Shown here: positions 55,055 to 62,499 of the stretch, piece after piece | Layout: each line of letters opens with the position of its first letter | Position numbering within the stretch: the first letter of the stretch is position 1 | Assembly: GCF_001895045.1 (NCBI RefSeq) | Contig: NZ_BDAM01000003.1 | Span: forward strand, 372,001-436,000 | Length of the DNA stretch: 64,000 bases | Origin: Rhodococcus coprophilus NBRC 100603 | GTDB taxonomy: Bacteria > Actinomycetota > Actinomycetes > Mycobacteriales > Mycobacteriaceae | Direction of reading: 5' to 3' | Position numbers and translations under genes: made by a program | The notes under the pieces: generated by a model | What the model was told of the DNA's origin: nothing | Databases searched by the model: none | Seen by the model: only the letters and a program-made list of their open reading frames with translations

Positions 55055-55798
55055 TCAGTCGGCCGAGGAAGTCGCTGCCGCGGTGACGACGCGGGCGAGG
55101 TCGCCGGGGCGGCTCCACATCGGCCAATGCCCTGTCGGCAGGTCGACGAGGTCGACCCGCTCCAGGTTCGACACTTCGGCGAACATGGGATGCCCCGCGT
55201 CGGCCAGCTCCATGATCTGGGTGCTCGGGATCGAGCAGCACACCAGCGTGGTCGGGACCGCCCGACGCGCATCGTTCGTGAGCTCGACTCGCCCGCGGAG
55301 GACGGGACCCGGTTCCGGGACGGCCCTGGCCCGGAAGTGCTCGAGAGCTTCGGCGCTCAGTCCCTCGAGGCTGGCCTGCTCCCCCAGCGCGTCGAAGGGC
55401 GGCAGCGGAAACTCGTCCAGATCCTCGGGCGCATCCGGCGCGAAGACACTGCCGGACGCGACGGGCCCACTGTCGACCCACACCACTCGGCGGACACGTT
55501 CAGGATGCCGATCGAGTACGAGGCTTACCGGCGCGTTGGCTCCGCTGTGCGCTACAAGGACGACCGGCTCGGCCTCCGAGGCCTCCACCTGGGTCATGGT
55601 CTGTTCGATCGCCGTCACCTGGTCGTCGAGCGTCCGGGAGGCCCGATCGGGGTCCCGTTCGTCGAGGCCGGGAAGCGTCATCGGGATGGCTCGCCGGCCG
55701 TCGGCGGTCAGGTGTTCCAGCACTTCGTCCCATGCCCATGCCCCCAGCCAATGGCCGGCGATCAGGATGATGGTCGGGCTGCTCGCGTTGTTCGTCAC
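55055..55798 (-). CDS. alpha/beta hydrolase (EstC/salicylate-esterase-like)
   Basis: 247 residues from a GTG at 55798. Compact hydrolase without lid: oxyanion GHWLGAWAWDEV at the start, nucleophile in AHSGAN, and a late His in PTGHWPMW. Such proteins include plant-type methylesterases and hydroxynitrile lyases; the substrate is unknown. It is divergent from the WYL regulator, with an inverted repeat in between. Confidence 0.87.
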   Translation of the reverse strand: MTNNASSPTIILIAGHWLGAWAWDEVLEHLTADGRRAIPMTLPGLDERDPDRASRTLDDQVTAIEQTMTQVEASEAEPVVLVAHSGANAPVSLVLDRHPERVRRVVWVDSGPVASGSVFAPDAPEDLDEFPLPPFDALGEQASLEGLSAEALEHFRARAVPEPGPVLRGRVELTNDARRAVPTTLVCCSIPSTQIMELADAGHPMFAEVSNLERVDLVDLPTGHWPMWSRPGDLARVVTAAATSSAD

Positions 55799-55832
55799 AC
55801 CACGATGCTCTCGCGCCTCCAGGACAACGGTA

Positions 55833-55851
55833 TGTCACCATTTCTGACATG
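55833..55851. promoter_or_regulatory. 19-bp inverted repeat between hydrolase and WYL regulator
   Basis: ATGTCA (55833-55838) and TGACAT (55846-55851) form a perfect repeat with a 7-nt spacer, in the 91-nt divergent gap, about 40 nt before each start. It is a good candidate operator for the adjacent regulator. Confidence 0.6.
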
Positions 55852-55889
55852 ATTTTTCGTCCGGGGCTGGAAACGAACCGGGGTGGGAC

Positions 55890-56585
55890 ATGAAGAGGGC
55901 GGAGCGGCTCCACGCGCTGTCCGAGATGCTGCGACGCAGCGGACCGCGTGGATGCACTGCCGAGCGACTGGCACGAGAGTTCGGCGTGTCCGTGCGGACG
56001 GTCAAGAGAGACCTCACCGCGCTCGAGAACAGCGGCGCGCCGATCTGGTCGCGCCCGGGTCCGGGCGGTGGCTACGGGCTGGTCGCCCGAGGAACCCTGC
56101 CACCGGTCACGCTGACCCCAACGCAGGCGGTGGCACTACTTGCCGCGGTCTCTGCCGCACCCGATGCTCCGTACGCCGATCTCGCCTTGGCGGGCGTTCG
56201 GAAGATCATGGACGTACTCGATCCACAGACCCGGACCAAGGCCGACGAGCTGGCCGGTCGCGTCTGGGTCGACGCTCCTCGTACTCCGCGCACGATCAAA
56301 TCGGCGCTGGAGGAAGCGATGTCCGAGCAACGGGTGGTGCGTATCGGCTACACCTCGCGTGACGGCAACACGACCACCCGCGATGTCGAGCCGGTGATGT
56401 TCGCCTCCAGGAACGGCCAGTGGTACCTGATCGGCTGGTGCAGGCTACGCAATGCCATGCGGTGGTTCCTCGTGTCCCGTATCGAGCACGCCAGCGCCAC
56501 CAAGATTGCTTGCAGCGGCCATGACATCGGCGAAATCGGAATCCCCCCGACGACAGCCAGACCGGTGAACGACCAAGGCGACTGA
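55890..56585 (+). CDS. HTH and WYL-domain regulator
   Basis: 231 residues from the ATG at 55890. HTH_11 winged helix at about 6-60 (CTAERLAREFGVSVRTVKRD), then a beta-rich WYL domain at about 140-215 with GQWYLIGWCRLRNAMRWFLV. WYL domains sense nucleotides or small ligands. It probably controls the divergent hydrolase and itself. Confidence 0.9.
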   Translation: MKRAERLHALSEMLRRSGPRGCTAERLAREFGVSVRTVKRDLTALENSGAPIWSRPGPGGGYGLVARGTLPPVTLTPTQAVALLAAVSAAPDAPYADLALAGVRKIMDVLDPQTRTKADELAGRVWVDAPRTPRTIKSALEEAMSEQRVVRIGYTSRDGNTTTRDVEPVMFASRNGQWYLIGWCRLRNAMRWFLVSRIEHASATKIACSGHDIGEIGIPPTTARPVNDQGD

Positions 56586-56628
56586 CGTACTCGATCGGCG
56601 TCTCCGGTCGGTACAGCCAGTGGAGTCC

Positions 56629-57798
56629 CTAGCGGCCGGACGGCAGGAACGCTGCCGCGCCCGACAGATCACCTGGCCGATCCACCACTGGCCCGAGGAG
56701 ACCGCGGCGCTCGAGGATCGGCCGCACTCCCTCACCGAAGCGGTACGCCTCTTCGAGGTGGGGATAGCCCGAGAGCACGAAATGGTCGAGCCCGATCGAC
56801 GCATACTCGGCGATGCGATCGGCGACCTCCTCGTGCGAGCCGACGAGCGCGGTGCCCGCGCCGCCGCGGACCAAGCCGACGCCCGCCCACAGGTTCGGCG
56901 ACACCTCGAGGCTGCGCGAATCACCACCTGCGGCGTAGCTGCTGCCACCGCCGTGCAGTTCCACCATCCTCCGCTGCCCTTCCGACCCCGACCGCGCCAG
57001 GCTCTGCTGGGCCTTCTCGACGGTCGCGGGATCGAGGCCCGAGAGCAGCCGGTCGGCCTCCGCCCAGGCTTGTTCGGAGGTGTCCCGGCTGATGACGTGC
57101 AGGCGGATGCCGTAGTCGAGGGTGCGGCCCTGAATGTCGGCCAGACCGCGGATCCAGGCGATCTTGTCCGCGACGGCGTTCGGCGGCTCACCCCACGTGA
57201 GGTAGGTGTCGCAGTACCGGGAAGCCACGGTTCCCGCAGCGGGCGAAGACCCGCCGAAGAACAACGGCGGCGCCGGTTCGGGGATGCGCTGGAGTCGGGC
57301 GTTCTCGACCTTGATGTAGTCGCCGTCGAAATCGACCGGTCCGTTGCCCGCCCACAGCCGACGGAGGACGTCCAGATACTCGCCGCACCGGGCATAGCGC
57401 TGGTTCTTGTCGAGGAAGTCACCGAAGGTGCGCTGCTCGTGATCTTCGCCGCCGGTCACCACGTTGAGGAGCAAGCGGCCCTGCGACTGCCACTGGAAGG
57501 TCGCCGCCATCTGCGCGGCGAGGGTCGGGGCGATGAGCCCGGGACGCAGTGCCACGAGGAACTTCAGGGTTTCGGTGGTGTCGATCATCATGGCCGTCGT
57601 CAGCCACGCGTCTTCGCACCAGGCTCCGGTCGGAGTGAGCACCGACTCGAATCCGCTGGACTCGGCGGCCGCCCCGATCTGGTTGAGGTAGCGCAACGTG
57701 GCAGCCCGGTCTCCCGACATCGAACTGCCGTGACCTCCCGCCATCAGATTCCGGGAGTCCCCGTAGGTGGGGAGAAACCAGTGCAGATGCAAAGACAC
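56629..57798 (-). CDS. ssuD: FMNH2-dependent alkanesulfonate monooxygenase
   Basis: 389 residues from a GTG at 57798, with GAGGA upstream. Bacterial luciferase-like barrel, very similar to E. coli SsuD over its length: HWFLPTYGDSR, WCEDAW with the conserved Cys, TWGEPPNAVADKI, GIRLHVISRDT with the active-site His, and AGVGLVRGGAGTALVGS. It releases sulfite from alkanesulfonates with O2 and FMNH2. The partner FMN reductase and the ABC transporter are not in the window; a divergent MHS transporter may supply the substrate. Confidence 0.92.
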   Translation of the reverse strand: MSLHLHWFLPTYGDSRNLMAGGHGSSMSGDRAATLRYLNQIGAAAESSGFESVLTPTGAWCEDAWLTTAMMIDTTETLKFLVALRPGLIAPTLAAQMAATFQWQSQGRLLLNVVTGGEDHEQRTFGDFLDKNQRYARCGEYLDVLRRLWAGNGPVDFDGDYIKVENARLQRIPEPAPPLFFGGSSPAAGTVASRYCDTYLTWGEPPNAVADKIAWIRGLADIQGRTLDYGIRLHVISRDTSEQAWAEADRLLSGLDPATVEKAQQSLARSGSEGQRRMVELHGGGSSYAAGGDSRSLEVSPNLWAGVGLVRGGAGTALVGSHEEVADRIAEYASIGLDHFVLSGYPHLEEAYRFGEGVRPILERRGLLGPVVDRPGDLSGAAAFLPSGR

Positions 57799-57963
57799 GC
57801 GACATCCTCGGGTCGACGACAGACATGGAACCGGGGGTCAGTAGACCAAGGCACGGCGGCACGAGGCGACAGTTGAAATCAGCGTGAGCGGAATACGTGT
57901 GTGGCAGCCGCAGCGATGGTTAGCGTCGCCGAGTTGCACACCCCTCACCGACGGATCGAGCCC

Positions 57964-59289
57964 ATGACCACGCTGTCCCAGCCCAGTTCCGCTCCCGAGA
58001 CCGAATCGGACCCGGAGCGCCGTAAGCGACTACGCACTGTCGTCGCGGCGAGTCTGCTCGGCACCACCGTGGAGTGGTACGACTTCTTTCTCTATGCCAC
58101 GGCCGCCAGCCTGGTGTTCAACCAGCTGTTCTTCCCCGACCAGAGTTCGTTCGTCGGGACGATGCTCGCATTCGCGACGTTCGCCGTCGGCTTCGTGGTC
58201 CGCCCGATCGGTGGTGTTGTCTTCGGACACATCGGCGACCGCATCGGCCGCAAGAAGACGCTCGCGCTCACCATGTTCATCATGGGCATCGCCACGGCCC
58301 TGATGGGCGTCCTGCCCACCCACGAGCAGGTCGGCATCGTGGCACCGATTCTGTTGCTGCTGCTGCGGATTCTGCAGGGCTTCGCCCTGGGCGGCGAATG
58401 GGCGGGCGCGGTCCTTCTCGCCGTCGAGCACAGCCCCGAGAAGAAGCGCGGCCTGTTCGGGAGCATCCCGCAGGTGGGCCTCGCCCTCGGACTCGCGTTG
58501 GGCACCGGAGTCTTCGCCGCTCTCCAAGTGATATTCGACGAGGAGCAGTTCTTGTCGTACGGCTGGCGTATCGCCTTCCTGCTCAGCCTCGTTCTCGTGG
58601 GTGTCGGTTTCGTCGTCCGGCTGAAGGTCGACGAGACTCCTGCCTTCCGCGAGGTGCAGGAACTCGCCAAGAAGTCGGCGGCACCGCTTGTGGACGTCTT
58701 CCGTCCGGGAGTGCGTCGCAGCACGGTTCTGGGTTTGCTGTCGCGCTGGGGTGAAGGCGCGGCGTTCAACACGTGGGGAGTGTTCGCCATCGCCTACGCC
58801 ACGAAGGACCTGGACTTCGAGAAGGTGCCGGTGCTGCTGGTGGTCACCGTCGCCGCCCTCGTGATGGCTGGACTGCTGCCGTTGTCGGGCGTGCTGGTGG
58901 ACCGGTACGGTGCGAAACGCATCTACATCATCGGTATCTCGGCCTACGGCCTCGCAGTCTTCCCCGCATTCGGGCTCTTCGGGACGAACGACCTGATGTG
59001 GTTCGCGGTCGCCATGGTCGTGGTCTTCGGCATCGTGCACGCGCTGTTCTACGGGGCACAGGGCACGCTGTACGCGAGCCTGTATCCGGCGGAGATTCGG
59101 TACACGGGACTGTCGGTGGTCTACCAGTTCTCCGGCATCTACGCGTCCGGCATCACGCCGATGATTCTCACGGCCCTGATCGCTGCCGGCGGGGGATCTC
59201 CCTGGATCGCCTGCGCCTATCTGGTCGGCACGGCCGCCGTCAGCGTGGTGGCGACCGCACTGATCCGTAAGCAGGATCTCCGCCTCTGA
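57964..59289 (+). CDS. MHS-family MFS transporter
   Basis: 441 residues from the ATG at 57964, 12 membrane segments. TVEWYDFFLYATAASLVFN, the DRIGRKK loop between helices 2 and 3, and ILQGFALGGEWAGAVLLAVE are the metabolite:H+ symporter signature. Family members import organic acids such as shikimate, 2-oxoglutarate, citrate or glycine betaine. It is divergent from ssuD (165 nt apart), so uptake of an organosulfonate is a possible role. Confidence 0.9.
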   Translation: MTTLSQPSSAPETESDPERRKRLRTVVAASLLGTTVEWYDFFLYATAASLVFNQLFFPDQSSFVGTMLAFATFAVGFVVRPIGGVVFGHIGDRIGRKKTLALTMFIMGIATALMGVLPTHEQVGIVAPILLLLLRILQGFALGGEWAGAVLLAVEHSPEKKRGLFGSIPQVGLALGLALGTGVFAALQVIFDEEQFLSYGWRIAFLLSLVLVGVGFVVRLKVDETPAFREVQELAKKSAAPLVDVFRPGVRRSTVLGLLSRWGEGAAFNTWGVFAIAYATKDLDFEKVPVLLVVTVAALVMAGLLPLSGVLVDRYGAKRIYIIGISAYGLAVFPAFGLFGTNDLMWFAVAMVVVFGIVHALFYGAQGTLYASLYPAEIRYTGLSVVYQFSGIYASGITPMILTALIAAGGGSPWIACAYLVGTAAVSVVATALIRKQDLRL

Positions 59290-59300
59290 CCCGAACTCCG

Positions 59301-59342
59301 ACGACCGCCGGCGTCTGCGAATTCGCAGACGCCGGCGGTCGT
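59301..59342. terminator. 42-bp perfect palindrome, terminator after MHS gene
   Basis: A 21-bp arm from 59301 pairs perfectly with the second half, centred on GAATTC; it starts 11 nt after the stop and is followed by CTTTCCC. It serves the MHS gene and, from the other side, faces the 3' end of the DUF3017 gene. Confidence 0.9.
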
Positions 59343-59383
59343 CTTTCCCGAAACTTCTGTCCGGGCCGTCTCTCCGGTTCGCT

Positions 59384-59668
59384 CTATCCGGTGCCGAGCG
59401 GGTCGATGGACGCGGCCAGCGCCACGATCACGCCGCCGACGACGAGCAGCGCACCGACGTCGAAACCCTTGCTGCGCACCGCAAGCACACCGACCCGGCT
59501 CTCGTCGAGAACCCACCGCAGCAAACCCGCGAGAATCGTGGCGCCACCGAAAACGAACGCGCCGCGTCGCCACCGGTCTGCGAGAACGAGAGCCACCGCT
59601 AGTGCGATCACCAGAGCGACAGCGATGAGCGGCAGGTTCAGACGTGCGAATCGTAAGGCGCGGCCCAT
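59384..59668 (-). CDS. DUF3017 membrane protein
   Basis: 94 residues from the ATG at 59668. Three hydrophobic segments (about 9-30, 35-50 and 68-88) with the basic loop DRWRRGAF and LDESRVGVLAVRSKGFDV. This small protein regularly follows folD in actinobacteria (Rv3355c type); function unknown. It starts 19 nt after the folD stop. Confidence 0.88.
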   Translation of the reverse strand: MGRALRFARLNLPLIAVALVIALAVALVLADRWRRGAFVFGGATILAGLLRWVLDESRVGVLAVRSKGFDVGALLVVGGVIVALAASIDPLGTG

Positions 59669-59687
59669 GACGGTGTGCCCGGCCCGC

Positions 59688-60542
59688 TCAGCGCGCCGCG
59701 AGTTGCTCTGCCCGCTCCACCACGTTGGTGAGCAGGAAAGCGCGGGTGAGGGGTCCGACACCGCCGGGGTTCGGGGAGACGAAACCCGCAACCTCGCGCA
59801 CGTCCTCGGCGACGTCGCCGCGAAGTCCGTCGGCGGTGCGGGAGACCCCCACATCCAGAACCGCCGCACCGGGCTTGACCATGTCGGCGGTGACGAGGCC
59901 CGGTACGCCCGCCGCGGCGATCACGATGTCGGCGCGGCGCACCTCGGCGGCGAGGTCCTTGGTCCCGGTATGACACAAGGTGACGGTCGCGTTCTCGCTG
60001 CGGCGCGTGAAGAGCAGGCCGATCGGGCGGCCGACGGTGACGCCGCGGCCGACGACCGTCACGTGCGAACCGGCGATCGGCACGTCGTAGCGGCGCAGAA
60101 GGTGAAGGATGCCGCGCGGCGTGCACGGGAGTGCCGCTTCCTTGCCGAGAACCAGGCGACCGAGGTTGATTGGATGCAGACCGTCGGCGTCCTTGTCCGC
60201 GTCGATCCGTTCGAGGGCAGCGTTCTCGTCGAGGTGCGCGGGCAACGGCAACTGGACGATGTATCCGGTACAGGCCGGATCGGCGTTGAGCTCGTCGATG
60301 GCCTGTTCGAGCTGTTCCTGGGTGATGTCGGCGGGCAGATCCTTGCGGATCGAGGTGATGCCGACCTTGGCGCAGTCGCTGTGCTTGCCGCGCACGTACG
60401 CTGCCGATCCCGGATCGTCACCGACGAGGATGGTGCCGAGGCCGGGCGTGATGCCCTGTTCCTTCAGCGCGGCCACGCGGGCCTTCAGGTCCTCGAAAAT
60501 CTCGTCGCGGGTCGCTTTGCCGTCCAGGATCGTCGCAGTCAC
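59688..60542 (-). CDS. folD: methylenetetrahydrofolate dehydrogenase/cyclohydrolase FolD
   Basis: 284 residues from a GTG at 60542. Catalytic Lys53 in [32 protein letters not shown], and the NADP loop [16 protein letters not shown]. It interconverts methylene-, methenyl- and 10-formyl-tetrahydrofolate for purine and formate metabolism. Co-transcribed with the DUF3017 gene. Confidence 0.95.
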   Translation of the reverse strand: MTATILDGKATRDEIFEDLKARVAALKEQGITPGLGTILVGDDPGSAAYVRGKHSDCAKVGITSIRKDLPADITQEQLEQAIDELNADPACTGYIVQLPLPAHLDENAALERIDADKDADGLHPINLGRLVLGKEAALPCTPRGILHLLRRYDVPIAGSHVTVVGRGVTVGRPIGLLFTRRSENATVTLCHTGTKDLAAEVRRADIVIAAAGVPGLVTADMVKPGAAVLDVGVSRTADGLRGDVAEDVREVAGFVSPNPGGVGPLTRAFLLTNVVERAEQLAAR

Positions 60543-61135
60543 GTGTCCATTGTTCCAGGCGACCGCACATCGCGGATCGTCAGCCCGCGTGCACGGGTCA
60601 CCGCCTCCGACGGATCGCCGGTTCTCGTGATGACGCGGGCGGGTGGCCCGGTGAGCGCGGTCTCCCCTGCCGCTCCCCGCCGTGCCCGCACCCGCCCACG
60701 ACCGTCCGTCGTCGTCCGCCGGCTCGGCGTCGGCGACCGGCGCTCGCGGTCATGCGGCAGCGCAGCCCCGGCGGAACCCGGCGACGACCCAGCGGCCTCG
60801 CCGGGACGGCACAGTCGGTGACGAGTGCGGATCCCAACGGATCACCCAGCGGGAAGCACCTGCGGAGTTTTCACAGGCCATCCACCGAACGCATCGCGTT
60901 CGCCTTGTTCGCCTATCAAATTGCTTTCGCACAACAACATTCGATGCGAAAGGCCGCCCGCGAGGACGCACGCACCCCGTTCGCGCCGACACCGAATCCG
61001 AGATCTTTCGAGAGAATCCGAACCCAAAACACTTGGTAGCAAGCATATTCCAACCCTCAAGCCGACGGACGAGGTCATCCGACCACCTCCGCACCGCACC
61101 CCATCAGCGAAACCACAGACCGGAACCGATACACG
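60543..61135. other. 593-nt stretch without a supportable gene
   Basis: All frames give Arg- or Pro-rich or broken ORFs without family features. From about 60880 the base composition falls and structure appears: CGAACGC/GCGTTCG (60886-60902, 3-nt loop) and CTTTCGCA/TGCGAAAG (60924-60931 and 60945-60952). The TTCGC element is repeated several times in this part. A small RNA or a set of regulator sites is possible. Confidence 0.6.
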
Positions 61136-61170
61136 ATCCGTAACGGATTGTCGTGTAGGTGCGACAATCC
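61136..61170. promoter_or_regulatory. two overlapping palindromes before the 46-residue gene
   Basis: ATCCGT-A-ACGGAT at 61136-61148 overlaps GGATTGTCG (61145-61153) paired with CGACAATCC (61162-61170), both perfect. A TTGACA follows at 61173-61178. The second repeat looks like an operator of about 26 bp; it has no T run, so termination is less likely. Confidence 0.6.
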
Positions 61171-61203
61171 CGTTGACACACAACCGAAAACAGGAGGAAC
61201 ACC

Positions 61204-61344
61204 ATGGGCTCGGTCGAAATCCTGCAATGGATCGGCGACGGGTATGTCGCAGGAGAGCCGATACAGTCCGCGCTCTTCACCGCTATTGCTTTCCTCGGGA
61301 TGCCGTTTGCGGTGATCCACCTCCTGCTGGGGGGATCCTTCTAG
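61204..61344 (+). CDS. 46-residue small membrane protein
   Basis: ATG at 61204 preceded by AGGAGGA, one of the best ribosome binding sites in the window, which strongly supports translation. The peptide has an amphipathic front (GSVEILQWIGDGYVAGEPIQ) and one membrane helix (SALFTAIAFLGMPFAVIHLL), ending GGSF. No family is recognised. It stands alone after the palindromes at 61136-61170 and before trmL. A regulator or stabiliser of a membrane complex is possible, but the function is unknown. Confidence 0.72.
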   Translation: MGSVEILQWIGDGYVAGEPIQSALFTAIAFLGMPFAVIHLLLGGSF

Positions 61345-61483
61345 TCGGCAGCGCATCACACCGCCGTCCGGCAACATCCGTCTTCTGCGGGCGAATCGGC
61401 GGCGGTCGCGCCCCTGCCACCATCGAGGCGCGACCTCCCCGAACCCCGAACGTTTGCCGTCGTGATGCTATCTTTCCTTGGTT

Positions 61484-61948
61484 ATGTTCAGAGTGATGTT
61501 CCACGAACCACGCATTCCGCCCAACACCGGCAACGCCATTCGGATGGTTGCCGCGACGGGCGCCGAACTGCACCTCGTGGAGCCACTCGGGTTCGATCTC
61601 TCGGAGCCGAAACTGCGGCGCGCCGGTCTCGACTACCACGACCTCGCGTCGGTCACTGTCCACGCTGATCTTGCTGCGGCATGGGACGCGTTGAAGCCTG
61701 AGCGGGTGTTTGCCTTCACCGCTCACGGCACCACCGGTTATGCAGAGATCGAATACCGGCCGGGCGACGTACTGCTCTTCGGACCGGAGCCGACGGGGCT
61801 TTCGGCCGACGTCCTGTCCGACCCGCACGTCACATCACAGGTCCGTATCCCGATGCTGCCGGGGCGGCGGTCGCTGAATCTGTCGAACGCGGCCGCGGTG
61901 GTCAGTTACGAAGCCTGGCGCCAGAACGGCTTCGAGGGCGGCGTCTGA
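61484..61948 (+). CDS. trmL: tRNA (cytidine(34)-2'-O)-methyltransferase, SpoU/TrmL family
   Basis: 154 residues from the ATG at 61484, equal in length to Rv3366 as I recall. PRIPPNTGNAIRMVAATGAE, LRRAGLDYHD, LLFGPEPTGL and IPMLPGRRSLNLSNAAAVVS are the motifs of the SPOUT trefoil knot. It methylates the wobble base of tRNA-Leu species. TATCTT at 61469-61474 is a probable -10 box. Confidence 0.9.
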   Translation: MFRVMFHEPRIPPNTGNAIRMVAATGAELHLVEPLGFDLSEPKLRRAGLDYHDLASVTVHADLAAAWDALKPERVFAFTAHGTTGYAEIEYRPGDVLLFGPEPTGLSADVLSDPHVTSQVRIPMLPGRRSLNLSNAAAVVSYEAWRQNGFEGGV

Positions 61949-61967
61949 CCCGTCCGCACATCTCGAA

Positions 61968-62010
61968 ACGGCGGTGGCCGGGCATCTCCGGGATGCCCGG
62001 CCACCGCCGT
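61968..62010. terminator. bidirectional terminator between trmL and rhodanese
   Basis: A perfect 19-bp stem (61968-61986 with 61992-62010) and a 5-nt loop between two convergent genes. Confidence 0.9.
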
Positions 62011-62036
62011 CCTGTCGGACCGTCTCCGCGATGTGG

Positions 62037-62345
62037 CTATGCGCCGCTCTCGGTGGGCCGGCCGGAACGCGCCCACCCGTCGGTGCCGCCGGCGACGGAG
62101 ACCGCGTCGATTCCCCGTCCCGCGAGGTAGTCGGCAGCCTGGAGGCTGCGTCCACCGACTGCGCAGATCACGTACACGGTCCCGGTCGCGGGAATCTCGT
62201 CGATTCGGGCGACGAACTCGCTGAGCGGGATGTTGGTGACCCCGGGCACGCGCACCTGGGCGTATTCGTCGCGCTCGCGCACATCGATGACGGGTGCTCC
62301 GTCGGCGCGTGCGGACTCGAAGGTAGCCAGGTCGACCTCACGCAT
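62037..62345 (-). CDS. single-domain rhodanese
   Basis: 102 residues from the ATG at 62345, with AGAGGA upstream. DVRERDEYAQVRVPGVTNIPL is the CDC25-like rhodanese strand-loop, and Cys61 in ICAVGGRSLQAA is the catalytic residue. It moves sulfane sulfur or senses redox state. It faces trmL and lies after dnaE2 on the same strand, about 150 nt away. Confidence 0.88.
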   Translation of the reverse strand: MREVDLATFESARADGAPVIDVRERDEYAQVRVPGVTNIPLSEFVARIDEIPATGTVYVICAVGGRSLQAADYLAGRGIDAVSVAGGTDGWARSGRPTESGA

Positions 62346-62499
62346 CGGTGCGGGTCCTCTCGGTAGGGATTTTCGTCGGGTGTTCCGGATGAGCACCGCA
62401 GAAGCCGATTCCACGCACACGATCAGGAACGCCATCACGGTAGCGCGACCCAGCCACCGACGGCCGAGGCACCCGGTATGTGCCGTCGGCGGGTGGAGG

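Noticed and set aside
59301-59342. A 42-bp perfect palindrome as a possible mobile-element end or replication site
   Set aside because: Its place 11 nt after a stop codon and its stem-loop form are explained by termination; no target duplication or transposase is present.
60682-61143. Open frame of 153 codons in the folD-trmL gap
   Set aside because: Arg/Pro/Ser-rich, no ribosome binding site, and it crosses the inverted repeats; not supported as a gene.
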